A stretch of DNA of 64,000 bases from Bradyrhizobium sp. Rc3b (GCF_900114915.1 NZ_FOUS01000011.1:1-64000), one strand, 5' to 3'; positions 33,257 to 42,107 are shown, numbered from the stretch's first letter. Made by a program: numbers and translations. Notes: generated by a model not told the origin, from the sequence alone.

Positions 33257-33950
33257 GCGATTGAGCGCGGGCTATTCGGCCAAGCCCGTCCTGAACGACG
33301 TCTCGATCAATGTCGGCGCGGGCCAGTTCGTCGCGATCGTCGGACCCAACGGCGCCGGCAAGACCACGCTGTTCAAGACGATCTCCGGCATCGTCAAGCC
33401 GAGCGGCGGCGCGATCACGTTCGACGGCGTCGATCTGCTCGCGGTGCCGCCGCCACAGCGCGCCCATCTCGGCATCGCCCACGTCCCGGAGGGACGCCAG
33501 GTCTTCCCGTCACTGACCGTGATGGAGAATCTGGAGATGGGCGCGATGACCGAAAGCGGCCGGCGGGACTGGCAGGCCAATATCGAACGCATCTTCGAAT
33601 GGCTGCCGGTGCTGAAGGAGCGCCGCGATCAATTCGCGGGCACGATGTCCGGCGGCCAGCAGCAGATGCTCGCGATCGGCCGCGGCCTCGCCTCCTCCCC
33701 GAAGCTTCTGATGCTGGACGAGCCCTCAATGGGGCTGGCGCCCTCGACTGCGGACTTCATCTTCGAGCGGCTGATCGAGATCCGGCGCCAGTCCGGGCTG
33801 ACCATGCTGCTGGTCGAGCAGCGGGTCGCGGAAGCGCTGGAATCCGCCGATCACGGCTATGTCCTCGAAGCCGGACACGTCGTGCTCGAAGGCAACAACG
33901 CCACGCTGCGCGCCGACGACCGCGTGCGGAAGGCCTATCTCGGCATGTGA
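33243..33950 (+). CDS. ABC transporter ATP-binding protein (LivF-like)
   Basis: 235 residues overlapping the fused subunit by 14 bases. Walker A is GPNGAGKTTLFKTISGI, the signature TMSGGQQQMLAIGRGLASSP, Walker B LLMLDEPSMGLAPSTADFIF and the switch His is replaced by Gln in LLVEQRVAEALES, as is normal in LivF. The LivF-type insert HLGIAHVPEGRQVFPSLTVM is present. It completes the importer with the permeases and the two binding proteins that follow. Confidence 0.94.
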   Translation: MLRIERLSAGYSAKPVLNDVSINVGAGQFVAIVGPNGAGKTTLFKTISGIVKPSGGAITFDGVDLLAVPPPQRAHLGIAHVPEGRQVFPSLTVMENLEMGAMTESGRRDWQANIERIFEWLPVLKERRDQFAGTMSGGQQQMLAIGRGLASSPKLLMLDEPSMGLAPSTADFIFERLIEIRRQSGLTMLLVEQRVAEALESADHGYVLEAGHVVLEGNNATLRADDRVRKAYLGM

Positions 33951-33986
33951 CGACGATAAAAAAACAGGGACCAGGGAGCAAACAAA

Positions 33987-35237
33987 ATGGACAAGACATC
34001 GAAGAGTAAAATATCGACGGGCCTCACGCGCCGCACCGTGCTCTCCGGCGCCGCGGCCGTCGGCCTCGCCGGTGTAGCGCGCGCGCAGGCACCTGGCGAG
34101 ATCAAGGTCGGACTGATCGTGCCGCTGTCGGGCATCTACACCCGCCCCGGCCAGGTGATGAAGATGGGCGCCGAGATGGGCATCGAGCACATCAACGCGC
34201 AGGGCGGCATCAAGGCGCTCGGCGGCGCTAAGCTGAAGCTGGTCGTGATCGACTGCGGCGATACCACAGAAAAAGCCAAGAACGCGGCGCAGCGCATGGT
34301 GGCGCAGGAGCCTGATCTGGTCGCCGCCACCGGCTCCTATCTGTCCTCCTTCACGTTGGCCGTCACCGAGGTGACCGAGCGCGCCGAACTGCCGGTGCTG
34401 ACGCTGTCCTATTCGGACCTGCTGACTGACCGCGGCTTCAAATACATCTTCCAGACCGCCGCGACCGCGAGCCGCCAGTCCGAGCTCGGCCTGCCGACGC
34501 TGATGAAGCTCGCCGAGAACGCCTCGGGCAAGAAGCCGAAGACCGTGGCGATGTTGATGGACAACACCGCGACGTCGGTGGCAACCGCCAAGGCTCTCAA
34601 GGAGCGGCTGTTCGCGCAGGAGGGCCTCCAGCTCGTCGTCGAGGAAGTCTGGACCCCGCCGCTGTCGGATGCGACGCCGCTGATCCAGAAGGTTCGTTCG
34701 GCCAAGCCCGATCTGCTGCTGTTCATGCCAAATGCGGTGTCGGACGCCAAGCTGGGCCTCGAGAAGATCAGCGAGTTCGGCCTCGGCCAGGGCAAGATCC
34801 CGACCGTGTCCTTCAGCATCACCATCGCCGAGCCCGACATGCTGCAGAGCGTCAGCCCGGAGACGGTGCAAGGCATCATGACCATCGTCGCCAATTGGGG
34901 CTCGAAGGGCCACGAGGCGCTGATCGCCGAGCTCAAGACCAAATACAAGGAGCCCTGGATGACGCAGAACGTCATCTCGACCTATGGCGACATGTGGCTG
35001 ATGAAGGAAGCCCTGGAGAAGGCCGGCAAGGCCGACCGCAACGCGGTCGCGCAGGCCTTCCGCACCATGGATGCCGGTCCCTCGAAATATTATCCGGGCG
35101 GTCAGCTCAAATTCGACGAGAAGGGCCGCCGGGTCGGCGCCGGCGTCGTCATCGTGCAATGGCAATCGGGCGTGCCTGTCACCGTTTATCCGCCCGAGCT
35201 CGCGCAGGCGCAGCCGTTCTGGCCGAAGAAATCCTGA
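33987..35237 (+). CDS. ABC transporter substrate-binding protein 1 (Tat-type signal)
   Basis: 416 residues. The signal has a twin Arg (LTRRTVLSGAAAVGLAGVAR), so export by Tat is likely. The mature protein starts IKVGLIVPLSGIYTRPGQVM and has the type I periplasmic-binding fold of the Leu/Ile/Val family. The next gene encodes a close paralogue with long identical stretches (KALGGAKLKLVV, SSFTLAVTEVTER, TYGDMW). Ligand unknown. Confidence 0.92.
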   Translation: MDKTSKSKISTGLTRRTVLSGAAAVGLAGVARAQAPGEIKVGLIVPLSGIYTRPGQVMKMGAEMGIEHINAQGGIKALGGAKLKLVVIDCGDTTEKAKNAAQRMVAQEPDLVAATGSYLSSFTLAVTEVTERAELPVLTLSYSDLLTDRGFKYIFQTAATASRQSELGLPTLMKLAENASGKKPKTVAMLMDNTATSVATAKALKERLFAQEGLQLVVEEVWTPPLSDATPLIQKVRSAKPDLLLFMPNAVSDAKLGLEKISEFGLGQGKIPTVSFSITIAEPDMLQSVSPETVQGIMTIVANWGSKGHEALIAELKTKYKEPWMTQNVISTYGDMWLMKEALEKAGKADRNAVAQAFRTMDAGPSKYYPGGQLKFDEKGRRVGAGVVIVQWQSGVPVTVYPPELAQAQPFWPKKS

Positions 35238-35272
35238 CAACGTCGCGCAATTTTTCAGGGAGGAGAATTGTC

Positions 35273-36511
35273 ATGACTGCCAAGAGCAAGATCACGATAT
35301 CGCGGCGAACGCTGCTGGCCGGCGCCTCCGGCACGCTGATCGCGTCCCGCGCCGGCTGGGCGCAGCAACCTTCTGAAGTGAAGGTCGGCCTGCTGGTGCC
35401 GATCTCGGGACTCTATGCCCGCCCGGGAACGGTGATGCGCGAAGGCGCCGAGATGGCGATCGACCACATCAACGCGCAAGGCGGCGTCAAGGCGCTCGGC
35501 GGCGCCAAGCTGAAGCTCGTGGTGCTGGATTCCGGCGACACCACCGAGAAGGCCAAGAACGCGGCACAGCGCATGGTGGCGCAGGAGACCGATCTGGTCG
35601 CGGCCAGCGGCGCCTATCTGTCCTCGTTCACCCTCGCCGTGACCGAGGTGACCGAGCGCGCCAACCTGCCCATGCTCACCCTCTCCTACTCCGACCTGAT
35701 CACCGAGCGCGGATTCAAATACGTGTTCCAGACCGCGGCCACCGCGGGGTCGCAGGCACGGCAAGCGTTGCCCCAGCTCATCAAGCTGGCGGAGACGGCT
35801 TCCAGCAAGCGACCGAAGACGGTCGCGATCCTCACCGATAACACGGGAGCCTCGATCGCCTCGGCCAAGGCGATGCGCGACGGCCTGCTGGCGGAGAACC
35901 AGCTGCAGCTGATCGTCGACGAGACGTTCACGCCGCCGCTGGCGGATGCGACATCGCTGGTGCAGAAGATCCGTTCGGCCAAGCCCGATTTACTGTTCTT
36001 CCTGCCGACCGTGATCTCGGACGCAAAGCTGCTGCTCGAGAAGATGAACGAGTTCGGCCTCGGCCAGGGCAAGGTGCCGACGATCTCGTTCGGCATCGCG
36101 ATCGCCGAGCCCGACATGCTGCAGACCGTCAGCCCCGAGCTGCTCCAGGGCGTGTTGACCTGCGTCGCCAGCTGGGGCGCCAAGGGGCATGAGGCGCTGA
36201 TTGCCGAGTTGAAGACCCGCTACAAGGAGCCGTGGATGACGCAGAACGCGATCTCCACCTATGGCGACATGTGGGTGATCAAGGACGCGCTGGAGAAGGC
36301 CGGCAAGGCCGATCGCGTCGCCGTCGGCGAAGCGCTGCGCACCATGGATGGCGGCCCCTCGAAATATTACCCGCTGGGCGAGATCAAGTTCGACGAGAAA
36401 GGCCGCCGCGTTGGCGCGGGCATGACCATCGTGCAGTGGCAAGCCGGCATTCCAGTCACGGTGTTCCCGCCCGAACTCGCCCTGGCAAAACCGTTCTGGC
36501 CCAAGAGCTGA
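35273..36511 (+). CDS. ABC transporter substrate-binding protein 2 (Tat-type signal)
   Basis: 412 residues from the ATG at 35273 (AGGGAGGAGAATTGTC ahead). The signal ISRRTLLAGASGTLIASRAG again has a twin Arg. The mature start is VKVGLLVPISGLYARPGTVM. It is a tandem duplicate of the preceding protein, retaining the same fold and length. Differences concentrate in exposed segments such as QARQALPQLIKLAETASSK, so the two may bind related but distinct ligands for one importer. Confidence 0.92.
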   Translation: MTAKSKITISRRTLLAGASGTLIASRAGWAQQPSEVKVGLLVPISGLYARPGTVMREGAEMAIDHINAQGGVKALGGAKLKLVVLDSGDTTEKAKNAAQRMVAQETDLVAASGAYLSSFTLAVTEVTERANLPMLTLSYSDLITERGFKYVFQTAATAGSQARQALPQLIKLAETASSKRPKTVAILTDNTGASIASAKAMRDGLLAENQLQLIVDETFTPPLADATSLVQKIRSAKPDLLFFLPTVISDAKLLLEKMNEFGLGQGKVPTISFGIAIAEPDMLQTVSPELLQGVLTCVASWGAKGHEALIAELKTRYKEPWMTQNAISTYGDMWVIKDALEKAGKADRVAVGEALRTMDGGPSKYYPLGEIKFDEKGRRVGAGMTIVQWQAGIPVTVFPPELALAKPFWPKS

Positions 36512-36552
36512 CCTAAGAGCTGACAACGCCAAACCAAGAAACGGAGACCACA

Positions 36553-36933
36553 ATGGACAAGGCGACCTACGACCGCGGCCTCGAAATCCGCAAGAGCGTG
36601 CTCGGCAACGAATTCGTCGACAAGGCGATCGCATCCGCCGACGAGTTCAACCGGCCGATGCAGGACCTCACCACCGAATATTGCTGGGGTTACGTCTGGG
36701 GCCGCGAGGGTCTCACCCGCAAGACCCGCAGCTTCCTCAACCTCGCAATGCTCTGCGCGCTCAATCGCCCGCATGAGCTGAAGACGCATGTCCGTGGCGC
36801 GCTCGCCAATGGCGCGACCAAGGAGGAGATCCGTGAGGTCTTCATGCAGGTCGCGATCTATTGCGGCGTGCCGGCTGGCGTCGATGCGTTCCGGAACGCG
36901 AAGGAAGTCTTCGCCGAGCTCGACAAGACGTAG
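36553..36933 (+). CDS. Carboxymuconolactone decarboxylase-family protein (copy B)
   Basis: 126 residues; CGGAGACCACA before the ATG. The core FLNLAMLCALNRPHELKTHV and TKEEIREVFMQVAIYCGVPA match copy A at 26128-26517 closely, including EFCWG/EYCWG near residue 50. It lacks CxxC. Having one copy in each arm suggests either a hetero-oligomer or two successive decarboxylation-type steps. Followed by an SDR after 15 bases. Confidence 0.9.
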   Translation: MDKATYDRGLEIRKSVLGNEFVDKAIASADEFNRPMQDLTTEYCWGYVWGREGLTRKTRSFLNLAMLCALNRPHELKTHVRGALANGATKEEIREVFMQVAIYCGVPAGVDAFRNAKEVFAELDKT

Positions 36934-36948
36934 CGGAGCGTGGCTGCG

Positions 36949-37719
36949 ATGAAGGACAAATGGGCACTCGTGACCGGTGCGACCGCGGGCCTCGGCTTCG
37001 CCGTCGCGGAAGGCCTTGCCGGCGCGGGCGCCAATATCGTCCTTCACGACCTCGCTCAGCCGAAACAGGCCGCAGATGATCTGCGCGCCCGCTTCGGCGT
37101 CGAGGTCATCGCAGCCGGCGCCGATCTGTCCCGGCGCGAGGCGATCGAGCCCATGATGGCGGACCTGCTCGATCGCTGCGGCGCCATCGACATCCTCGTC
37201 AACAACGCCGTCGTGCGGCATTTCTCTGCCATCGACCGGTTTCCGCCCGAGCGCTGGGACCAGGCCCTCGCCGTCAATTTGTCGGCGCCGTTTCACCTCA
37301 TCCGCCTGGCGCTGCCGGCGATGAAGCAGCGCGGCTGGGGCCGGATCATCAATATGGGCTCGATCTATTCAAGCCGCGCGGTCGAGGACCGCATCGACTA
37401 CGTCACCACCAAGACAGCGATCGCAGGCATGACCCGCGCGGTGGCCATCGAGACGGCGCGCAGCGGCATCACCTGCAACACGCTCTGCCCCGGCACGCTG
37501 CCGACGCCGGCCATCCTCAACAAGATCGCGACGATGGCTTCGAGCAGCAATCGTCCGGTCGACGACGTCACCCGCGACTATCTCGGCGAGCGCCAGCCGA
37601 CGCAGCGCTTCATCGAAATGGATGCGGTCGCCGCCATGGTCGTCTTCCTCTGCGGTCCGGCCGCAAACGACATCACCGGCGCCAGCCTGCCGATCGACGG
37701 CGGTTGGTCGGTTGCATGA
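36949..37719 (+). CDS. Short-chain dehydrogenase/reductase 1 of the rightward arm
   Basis: 256 residues from the ATG at 36949: GCGGAG lies 10 bases before it and only one base before the alternative GTG at 36940. Motifs are VTGATAGLGFAVAEGLAGAG, ILVNNAVVRHFSAI (NNA without the usual G), INMGSIYSSRAV and the catalytic Tyr-x3-Lys in DYVTTKTAIAGMTR. C-terminal PIDGGWS is normal. Probably oxidises or reduces a pathway hydroxy/keto acid. Confidence 0.9.
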   Translation: MKDKWALVTGATAGLGFAVAEGLAGAGANIVLHDLAQPKQAADDLRARFGVEVIAAGADLSRREAIEPMMADLLDRCGAIDILVNNAVVRHFSAIDRFPPERWDQALAVNLSAPFHLIRLALPAMKQRGWGRIINMGSIYSSRAVEDRIDYVTTKTAIAGMTRAVAIETARSGITCNTLCPGTLPTPAILNKIATMASSSNRPVDDVTRDYLGERQPTQRFIEMDAVAAMVVFLCGPAANDITGASLPIDGGWSVA

Positions 37720-37741
37720 GAACTGGAATGGGAGTGCTGCG

Positions 37742-38482
37742 ATGACTGAACAATCGGGACAAACCGTCGTGCTGACCGGTGCCGCCGGCGGTATGGGACG
37801 GGCCATCACCAAGGCGCTGCTCGACAGCGGCCGCCGCGTCGTGCTGGTCGATCGCGACGCCAAGGCGCTGCAGGAATTCGCGGCAACGTGCGGCGACGCG
37901 GTATTTCCGATCCAACTCGACATCAGCGACGCCAAGGCTGTGGATGCCCTGCCGAACGCCATTCCCGCCCACTTCAAGCCGATCGAAATTCTTATCAACA
38001 ATGCCGGCCATGACATCGGCGGCCGGACGCGCTTCGACATCGGTTCTGCGGACGACTGGTCCAACATCATCCAGACCAATCTGATCGGCCTGATGCGCGT
38101 CACGCGCGCGATTCTTCCCGGCATGGTCCAGCGCAACGCCGGCCATGTCGTCAACATCAGCTCCATCAACGCGGTGCGGATCGTGCCCGACATGGCGGCG
38201 TACAGCACCAGCAAGGCGGGCGTGCACATGTTCACCGAGACCCTCCGGGGCGAGCTGGCGGAAACCGCGATCCGGGTCACCGAGCTGCAGCCCGGTCTGA
38301 CCCGGACCAATATCATCCTGACCCGCTACCGCGGCGATACGCAGAAGGAAAAGGACTATTTCGACCAGTTCAGGATGGCGCTCGATCCGGCCGATATCGC
38401 CCGCTCCATTGTCTTCGCCCTCGACCAGCCCGCCCACGTACAAATTGCCGAAATAATGATTCTGCCTGTAAACCGGTACTGA
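37742..38482 (+). CDS. Short-chain dehydrogenase/reductase 2 of the rightward arm
   Basis: 246 residues from the ATG at 37742 (GGGAGTGCTGCG ahead). Motifs are VLTGAAGGMGRAITKALLDS, ILINNAGHDIGGRT, VVNISSINAVRIVP and AAYSTSKAGVHMFTE. The end (FALDQPAHVQIAEIMILPVN) is the subgroup resembling NADP-dependent 3-hydroxy acid dehydrogenases (YdfG-type). Sits 22 bases after the first SDR and 23 before the GntR gene, in one operon. Confidence 0.9.
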   Translation: MTEQSGQTVVLTGAAGGMGRAITKALLDSGRRVVLVDRDAKALQEFAATCGDAVFPIQLDISDAKAVDALPNAIPAHFKPIEILINNAGHDIGGRTRFDIGSADDWSNIIQTNLIGLMRVTRAILPGMVQRNAGHVVNISSINAVRIVPDMAAYSTSKAGVHMFTETLRGELAETAIRVTELQPGLTRTNIILTRYRGDTQKEKDYFDQFRMALDPADIARSIVFALDQPAHVQIAEIMILPVNRY

Positions 38483-38505
38483 GTTTTCCCGAACAGGACC
38501 CGGAC

Positions 38506-39222
38506 ATGGAAAGACGCCGCGAATTGCAGTCGACACTCCGCATCGAGGACGTCCCGACCGTCCGGGCGATGGTGGCGCAGAAGCTGCGTGAGGCGATCAT
38601 GTCGGGGACGCTGAAACCGGGCCAGCGCCTGGTCGAGCGCGAGCTTTGCGAGATGATGGGCGTCAGCCGCCCCTCGATCCGCGAAGCGCTGCGTGCGCTC
38701 GAAGCCGACGGGCTGGTCAATACGGTTCCGCACCGCGGCCCCGTGGTGTCCACGATCAGCCTCGAAGAGGCCCGGCAGCTCTACGCGGCACGCGCGGTGC
38801 TTGAGGGCTTCGCCGGCCGCGAATGCGCCAGGCTTCACGACCCCGAGGTCGCGCGCCGGATCGGCGACGCCCTGACGCGGCTGAAGGCCGCCGCGGCCAA
38901 GCAGGATCTCGTCGGCAGCCTCGAAGCCAAGACCGATTTCTACGCGGCACTGATCGGCGGCTGCCGCAATGCCTTCATCGAGCGCATGCTCAAGCCGCTG
39001 CACGATCGCATCCAGCTGCTGCGGATCACCTCGATGTCGCAGCCGAAGCGGATCAACAAGAGCCTTCGCGAGGTCACTGCGATCTGGCGTGCGATCCAGA
39101 ACGGCGATCCGGATCTCGCCGAGCGTTGCTGCGTCGACCACATCAATGCGGCCGCGGTGGCCGCGCTCGACATGATCGAAAAATCGTCGGCAGCCAAGGA
39201 GGCGGCGCCTTCCGACGACTAG
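38506..39222 (+). CDS. GntR-family (FCD) transcriptional regulator
   Basis: 238 residues. Winged HTH (about 20-85): VAQKLREAIMSGTLKPGQRL and GVSRPSIREALRALEADGLV. The C-terminal FCD ligand domain (about 95-225) has KTDFYAALIGGCRN where most members have Asp-x3-His, and lacks the second usual His; only the last (DHINAA) remains. So the normal metal site is probably absent. It is encoded in the rightward arm and is the obvious candidate to bind the palindrome at 27996-28006. Confidence 0.9.
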   Translation: MERRRELQSTLRIEDVPTVRAMVAQKLREAIMSGTLKPGQRLVERELCEMMGVSRPSIREALRALEADGLVNTVPHRGPVVSTISLEEARQLYAARAVLEGFAGRECARLHDPEVARRIGDALTRLKAAAAKQDLVGSLEAKTDFYAALIGGCRNAFIERMLKPLHDRIQLLRITSMSQPKRINKSLREVTAIWRAIQNGDPDLAERCCVDHINAAAVAALDMIEKSSAAKEAAPSDD

Positions 39223-39246
39223 AACAATGCCGCCAGGGAGTGTTCG

Positions 39247-40221
39247 ATGAAGTTTCTCGTACGATCGCTGATCCTGCTCCTCCTGCTCTGCCCTCGCGAT
39301 GCGGCGATCGCGGACGACTACCCCGCCCGCCCGGTCACGGTCATCGTGCCGTTCTCCGCCGGCGGTCCCGGCGACGTCATCGCGCGTATCCTCGGCAGCG
39401 CCATGAGCGCGACACTGAAACAGTCCATCGTCATCGAGAATGTCGTCGGCGCCGGCGGCACGCTCGGCACCAACCGCGTCGCCAAGGCGGCCGCGGATGG
39501 CTACACGCTGCTGCTGATGCATGTCGGCCAGGCCACCGCCCCTGCCCTCTATGCCAAGCTGCCGTTCGACCCGGTCGGCGACTTCGCCCCGATCGGGCTG
39601 GTCACCGACGTCCCGATGATCCTGGTGGCGCGGCCGAACTTTCCGGCCAAGGATCTCAGCGAGCTGGCCACGCACATCCGCAATGCCGGTGACAAGGTCA
39701 CTTTCGGCAATGTCGGTCTCGGCTCGGCCTCGCAGCTCTGCGGCCTGATGTTCATGAGCGCCACGGATACCAAGCTCACCCCGATCTACTACAAGGGCGG
39801 CGGGCCGGCGCTGAACGACGTCATCGCTGGCCATATCGACGTCTATTGCGATCCCGCGACAGGGCCGACGCCGTACATCCAGTCGAAGACGATCAAGGGC
39901 TATGCCATCACCAGCAAGACGCGTGTCGCGACGCTGCCTGATGTGCCGACCTCGGCTGAAGCCGGCGTTCCCGAGTTCAATGTCACGACCTGGTACGGCC
40001 TCTACGCACCGCGCGGCACGCCCAAGCCCGTCGTCGATCATCTCGTCGGCGCACTGCAGACGGCGCTGAAGGATCCCGCGCTGATCAGCCGCTTTGCCGA
40101 GCTCAGCATGGCGCCGGTCGAGCCCGAGCGCGCGACGCCGGAAGCTCTCGAGACGTTCCTGAAAGCCGAGATCGGCAAATGGGGACGGATCATCAAAGCG
40201 GCCGGAATCGAACCGCAGTAG
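39247..40221 (+). CDS. Tripartite tricarboxylate transporter (Bug/TctC) binding protein
   Basis: 324 residues with a signal peptide (LILLLLLCPRDAAIA). The mature start is DDYPARPVTVIVPFSAGGPG, diagnostic of the Bug family, with VVGAGGTLGTNRVAKAAADG and YYKGGGPALNDVIAGHIDVY typical for carboxylate binding. No TctA/TctB membrane genes are present, as is common for orphan Bug proteins. As the last gene of the catabolic arm it may deliver or sense the same organic acid. Confidence 0.9.
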   Translation: MKFLVRSLILLLLLCPRDAAIADDYPARPVTVIVPFSAGGPGDVIARILGSAMSATLKQSIVIENVVGAGGTLGTNRVAKAAADGYTLLLMHVGQATAPALYAKLPFDPVGDFAPIGLVTDVPMILVARPNFPAKDLSELATHIRNAGDKVTFGNVGLGSASQLCGLMFMSATDTKLTPIYYKGGGPALNDVIAGHIDVYCDPATGPTPYIQSKTIKGYAITSKTRVATLPDVPTSAEAGVPEFNVTTWYGLYAPRGTPKPVVDHLVGALQTALKDPALISRFAELSMAPVEPERATPEALETFLKAEIGKWGRIIKAAGIEPQ

Positions 40222-40360
40222 GTTCGCGCCATGTTCTGATCAAGTGCAGAAATATCCGAGATTTCAAAGGGAAGATTGACTTTGGGGCACTCGAGTGGCG
40301 GCCGCGTTGAGAGTTCAGGTGCAGTTCCACTGATCGGTGCACTTTTCCGTAGATCGGCCG

Positions 40361-40377
40361 AGCCCCATTGCGGGGCT
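40361..40377 (+). terminator. Hairpin after the catabolic operon
   Basis: AGCCCC and GGGGCT form a 6-bp stem with a 5-base loop, about 140 bases after the Bug gene. There is no T-run. The rest of the 234-base gap 40222-40455 shows no gene. Confidence 0.35.
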
Positions 40378-40455
40378 TCGTCGCGAGGCGTAATTTTCAA
40401 CTCTACGTAGCTCATTCGAAAGCATCTATCGGGTTCGGCCTAGCGGGAGCGAGCA

Positions 40456-41085
40456 ATGGCGGATGTCCCATGGCACCTTTCCGGTGACTATTTCGAGAAT
40501 TGCAGTTGCAGCATCGTGTGTCCCTGTCTGGTGTCGGCGGCGCCTCCATTGACCGCGCGACCGACCGAGGGCTTCTGCAACGTACCGCTGATCTTCCACA
40601 TCGAAAGCGGACGCTATGGTGAGATCGAGCTCGATGGACTCAACGTCCTCGTGATCCTCCACGCACCTGGGGTCATGGCAGACGGAGATTGGTCGGTGGC
40701 CGCCTATATCGATGAGCGCGCCAGTGATGAGCAGACCGAGGCCCTGGCTGCGATCTTCACCGGCGCTGCCGGCGGTCCGATGGCCGCGTTCGCGCCGCTG
40801 ATCAGCAAGAACCTGGGGGTGCGCAAGGTCCCGATCACGTTCCGGATCGACGGCAAGACGCGGTCCGCGGAAATCCCCGGCATCCTGCACATGTCCGTCG
40901 ATCCCCTGCCAACCATGCATCCGAGCGGGGAGATGTGGGCGAACATCGGCCATCCGGTCAGCCCCGATGCCATGGTGATGGCCGTCGGCGCGCCCGGCAA
41001 TACCTTCAGCGATCAGGGCATGCGCTGGGATAATTCCGGCAGGAACGGCCTCTATGCGCCGATCCGCTGGTCGAACCAGGCGTGA
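40456..41085 (+). CDS. DUF1326 protein
   Basis: 209 residues; CGGGAGCGAGCA before the ATG. It opens VPWHLSGDYFENCSCSIVCP, ending in Cys-Pro-Cys: the Cys-x-Cys-x3-Cys-x-Cys start is typical of DUF1326 and looks like a metal or thiol site. The remainder is a beta-rich soluble domain (VLVILHAPGVMADGDWSVAA). No signal peptide. It precedes the DUF2182 membrane protein by 50 bases; the two families are often neighbours. Function is not established; metal handling is an inference. Confidence 0.85.
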   Translation: MADVPWHLSGDYFENCSCSIVCPCLVSAAPPLTARPTEGFCNVPLIFHIESGRYGEIELDGLNVLVILHAPGVMADGDWSVAAYIDERASDEQTEALAAIFTGAAGGPMAAFAPLISKNLGVRKVPITFRIDGKTRSAEIPGILHMSVDPLPTMHPSGEMWANIGHPVSPDAMVMAVGAPGNTFSDQGMRWDNSGRNGLYAPIRWSNQA

Positions 41086-41135
41086 TGTAAACTTCCGATA
41101 CCGGCCTGCGTCAGGGCCGCCAATTTCGATCGCAA

Positions 41136-41960
41136 ATGAAGGACAGCCCACTTGAAACCGTGCTGCGTCGCGATCGCTGGATCGTCGGCGGCGCGATCGG
41201 CCTCATTGTCGCGCTGGCATGGACCTATGTGCTCTGGCTCGCCCACGACATGGACATGGGCGGCATGGACATGACCGGATTCCGCATGATCCCGGCCGGG
41301 ATCGGAATCATGCTGCCGACGAGCGAGCCGTGGCGAACGTTCGAGTTCGCCTACGTGCTCCTGATGTGGGCGGTGATGATGATCGGAATGATGGCCCCCT
41401 CGGCTGCGCCCATGATCCTGATCTACGCCCGCGTAGGCCGACAGGGCAAAGCACAGGGCAAGCCGTTCGCCGCGACCGGCTGGTTCGCCGCCGGTTATCT
41501 CCTCGCCTGGTGCGGCTTTTCGCTGGCAGCCACCTTTCTCCAATGGGCGGTCGAGCGGGCCACCTTGCTGGATTCCCGGATGGCGCTCGCAAGCAACCTG
41601 CTCGGCGCCATCGTGCTGGTCGCGGCGGGTGTCTATCAATGGACGCCGTTGAAGAACGTCTGTCTCGCCCAATGCCAGTCGCCGTTTCTGTTCCTGATGC
41701 GCCACGGCGGCTTTCGCGGCGACCTGCGCGGCTGCCTGCTGCTGGGACTTCGGCACGGAGGCTATTGTGTCGGCTGCTGCTGGGTCTTGATGGCGCTGTT
41801 GTTCGTCGGCGGAATAATGAACGTGCTCTGGATCGCGGTTTTGGCGCTGCTTGTCCTCCTGGAGAAAGTTACGCCGGTCGGACGATGGATCGCGCGCGCT
41901 GCCGGCATCGCATGTGTGGCCGCGGGCGCCTGGCTGCTGGTGTTCTTGCCGCAGTCGTGA
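41136..41960 (+). CDS. DUF2182 metal-binding-type integral membrane protein
   Basis: 274 residues, about seven membrane helices. Between helix 1 and 2 there is HDMDMGGMDMTGFRM, a Met/Asp/His-rich loop of the kind that binds copper. Further blocks are MWAVMMIGMMAPSAAPMILI, TPLKNVCLAQCQSPF and GGYCVGCCWVLMALL, the conserved family Cys and Met positions. DUF2182 members are described as predicted metal-binding membrane proteins. It probably works with DUF1326 upstream; a Zur-type site and COG0523 GTPase follow. Confidence 0.85.
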   Translation: MKDSPLETVLRRDRWIVGGAIGLIVALAWTYVLWLAHDMDMGGMDMTGFRMIPAGIGIMLPTSEPWRTFEFAYVLLMWAVMMIGMMAPSAAPMILIYARVGRQGKAQGKPFAATGWFAAGYLLAWCGFSLAATFLQWAVERATLLDSRMALASNLLGAIVLVAAGVYQWTPLKNVCLAQCQSPFLFLMRHGGFRGDLRGCLLLGLRHGGYCVGCCWVLMALLFVGGIMNVLWIAVLALLVLLEKVTPVGRWIARAAGIACVAAGAWLLVFLPQS

Positions 41961-42107
41961 GCAACCTCTGAACGGGCCGCCGCTCATCCTTCGAGCCGTC
42001 CGGCATTTTGCCTGCCCCAACCGCTCCGTGCGGGCAAAGAACAATCAGTTGAATGTTCGTAACTCCAGCTGAACCGCAAAACGGCTTGACGAGGACGCCG
42101 ACAATGA

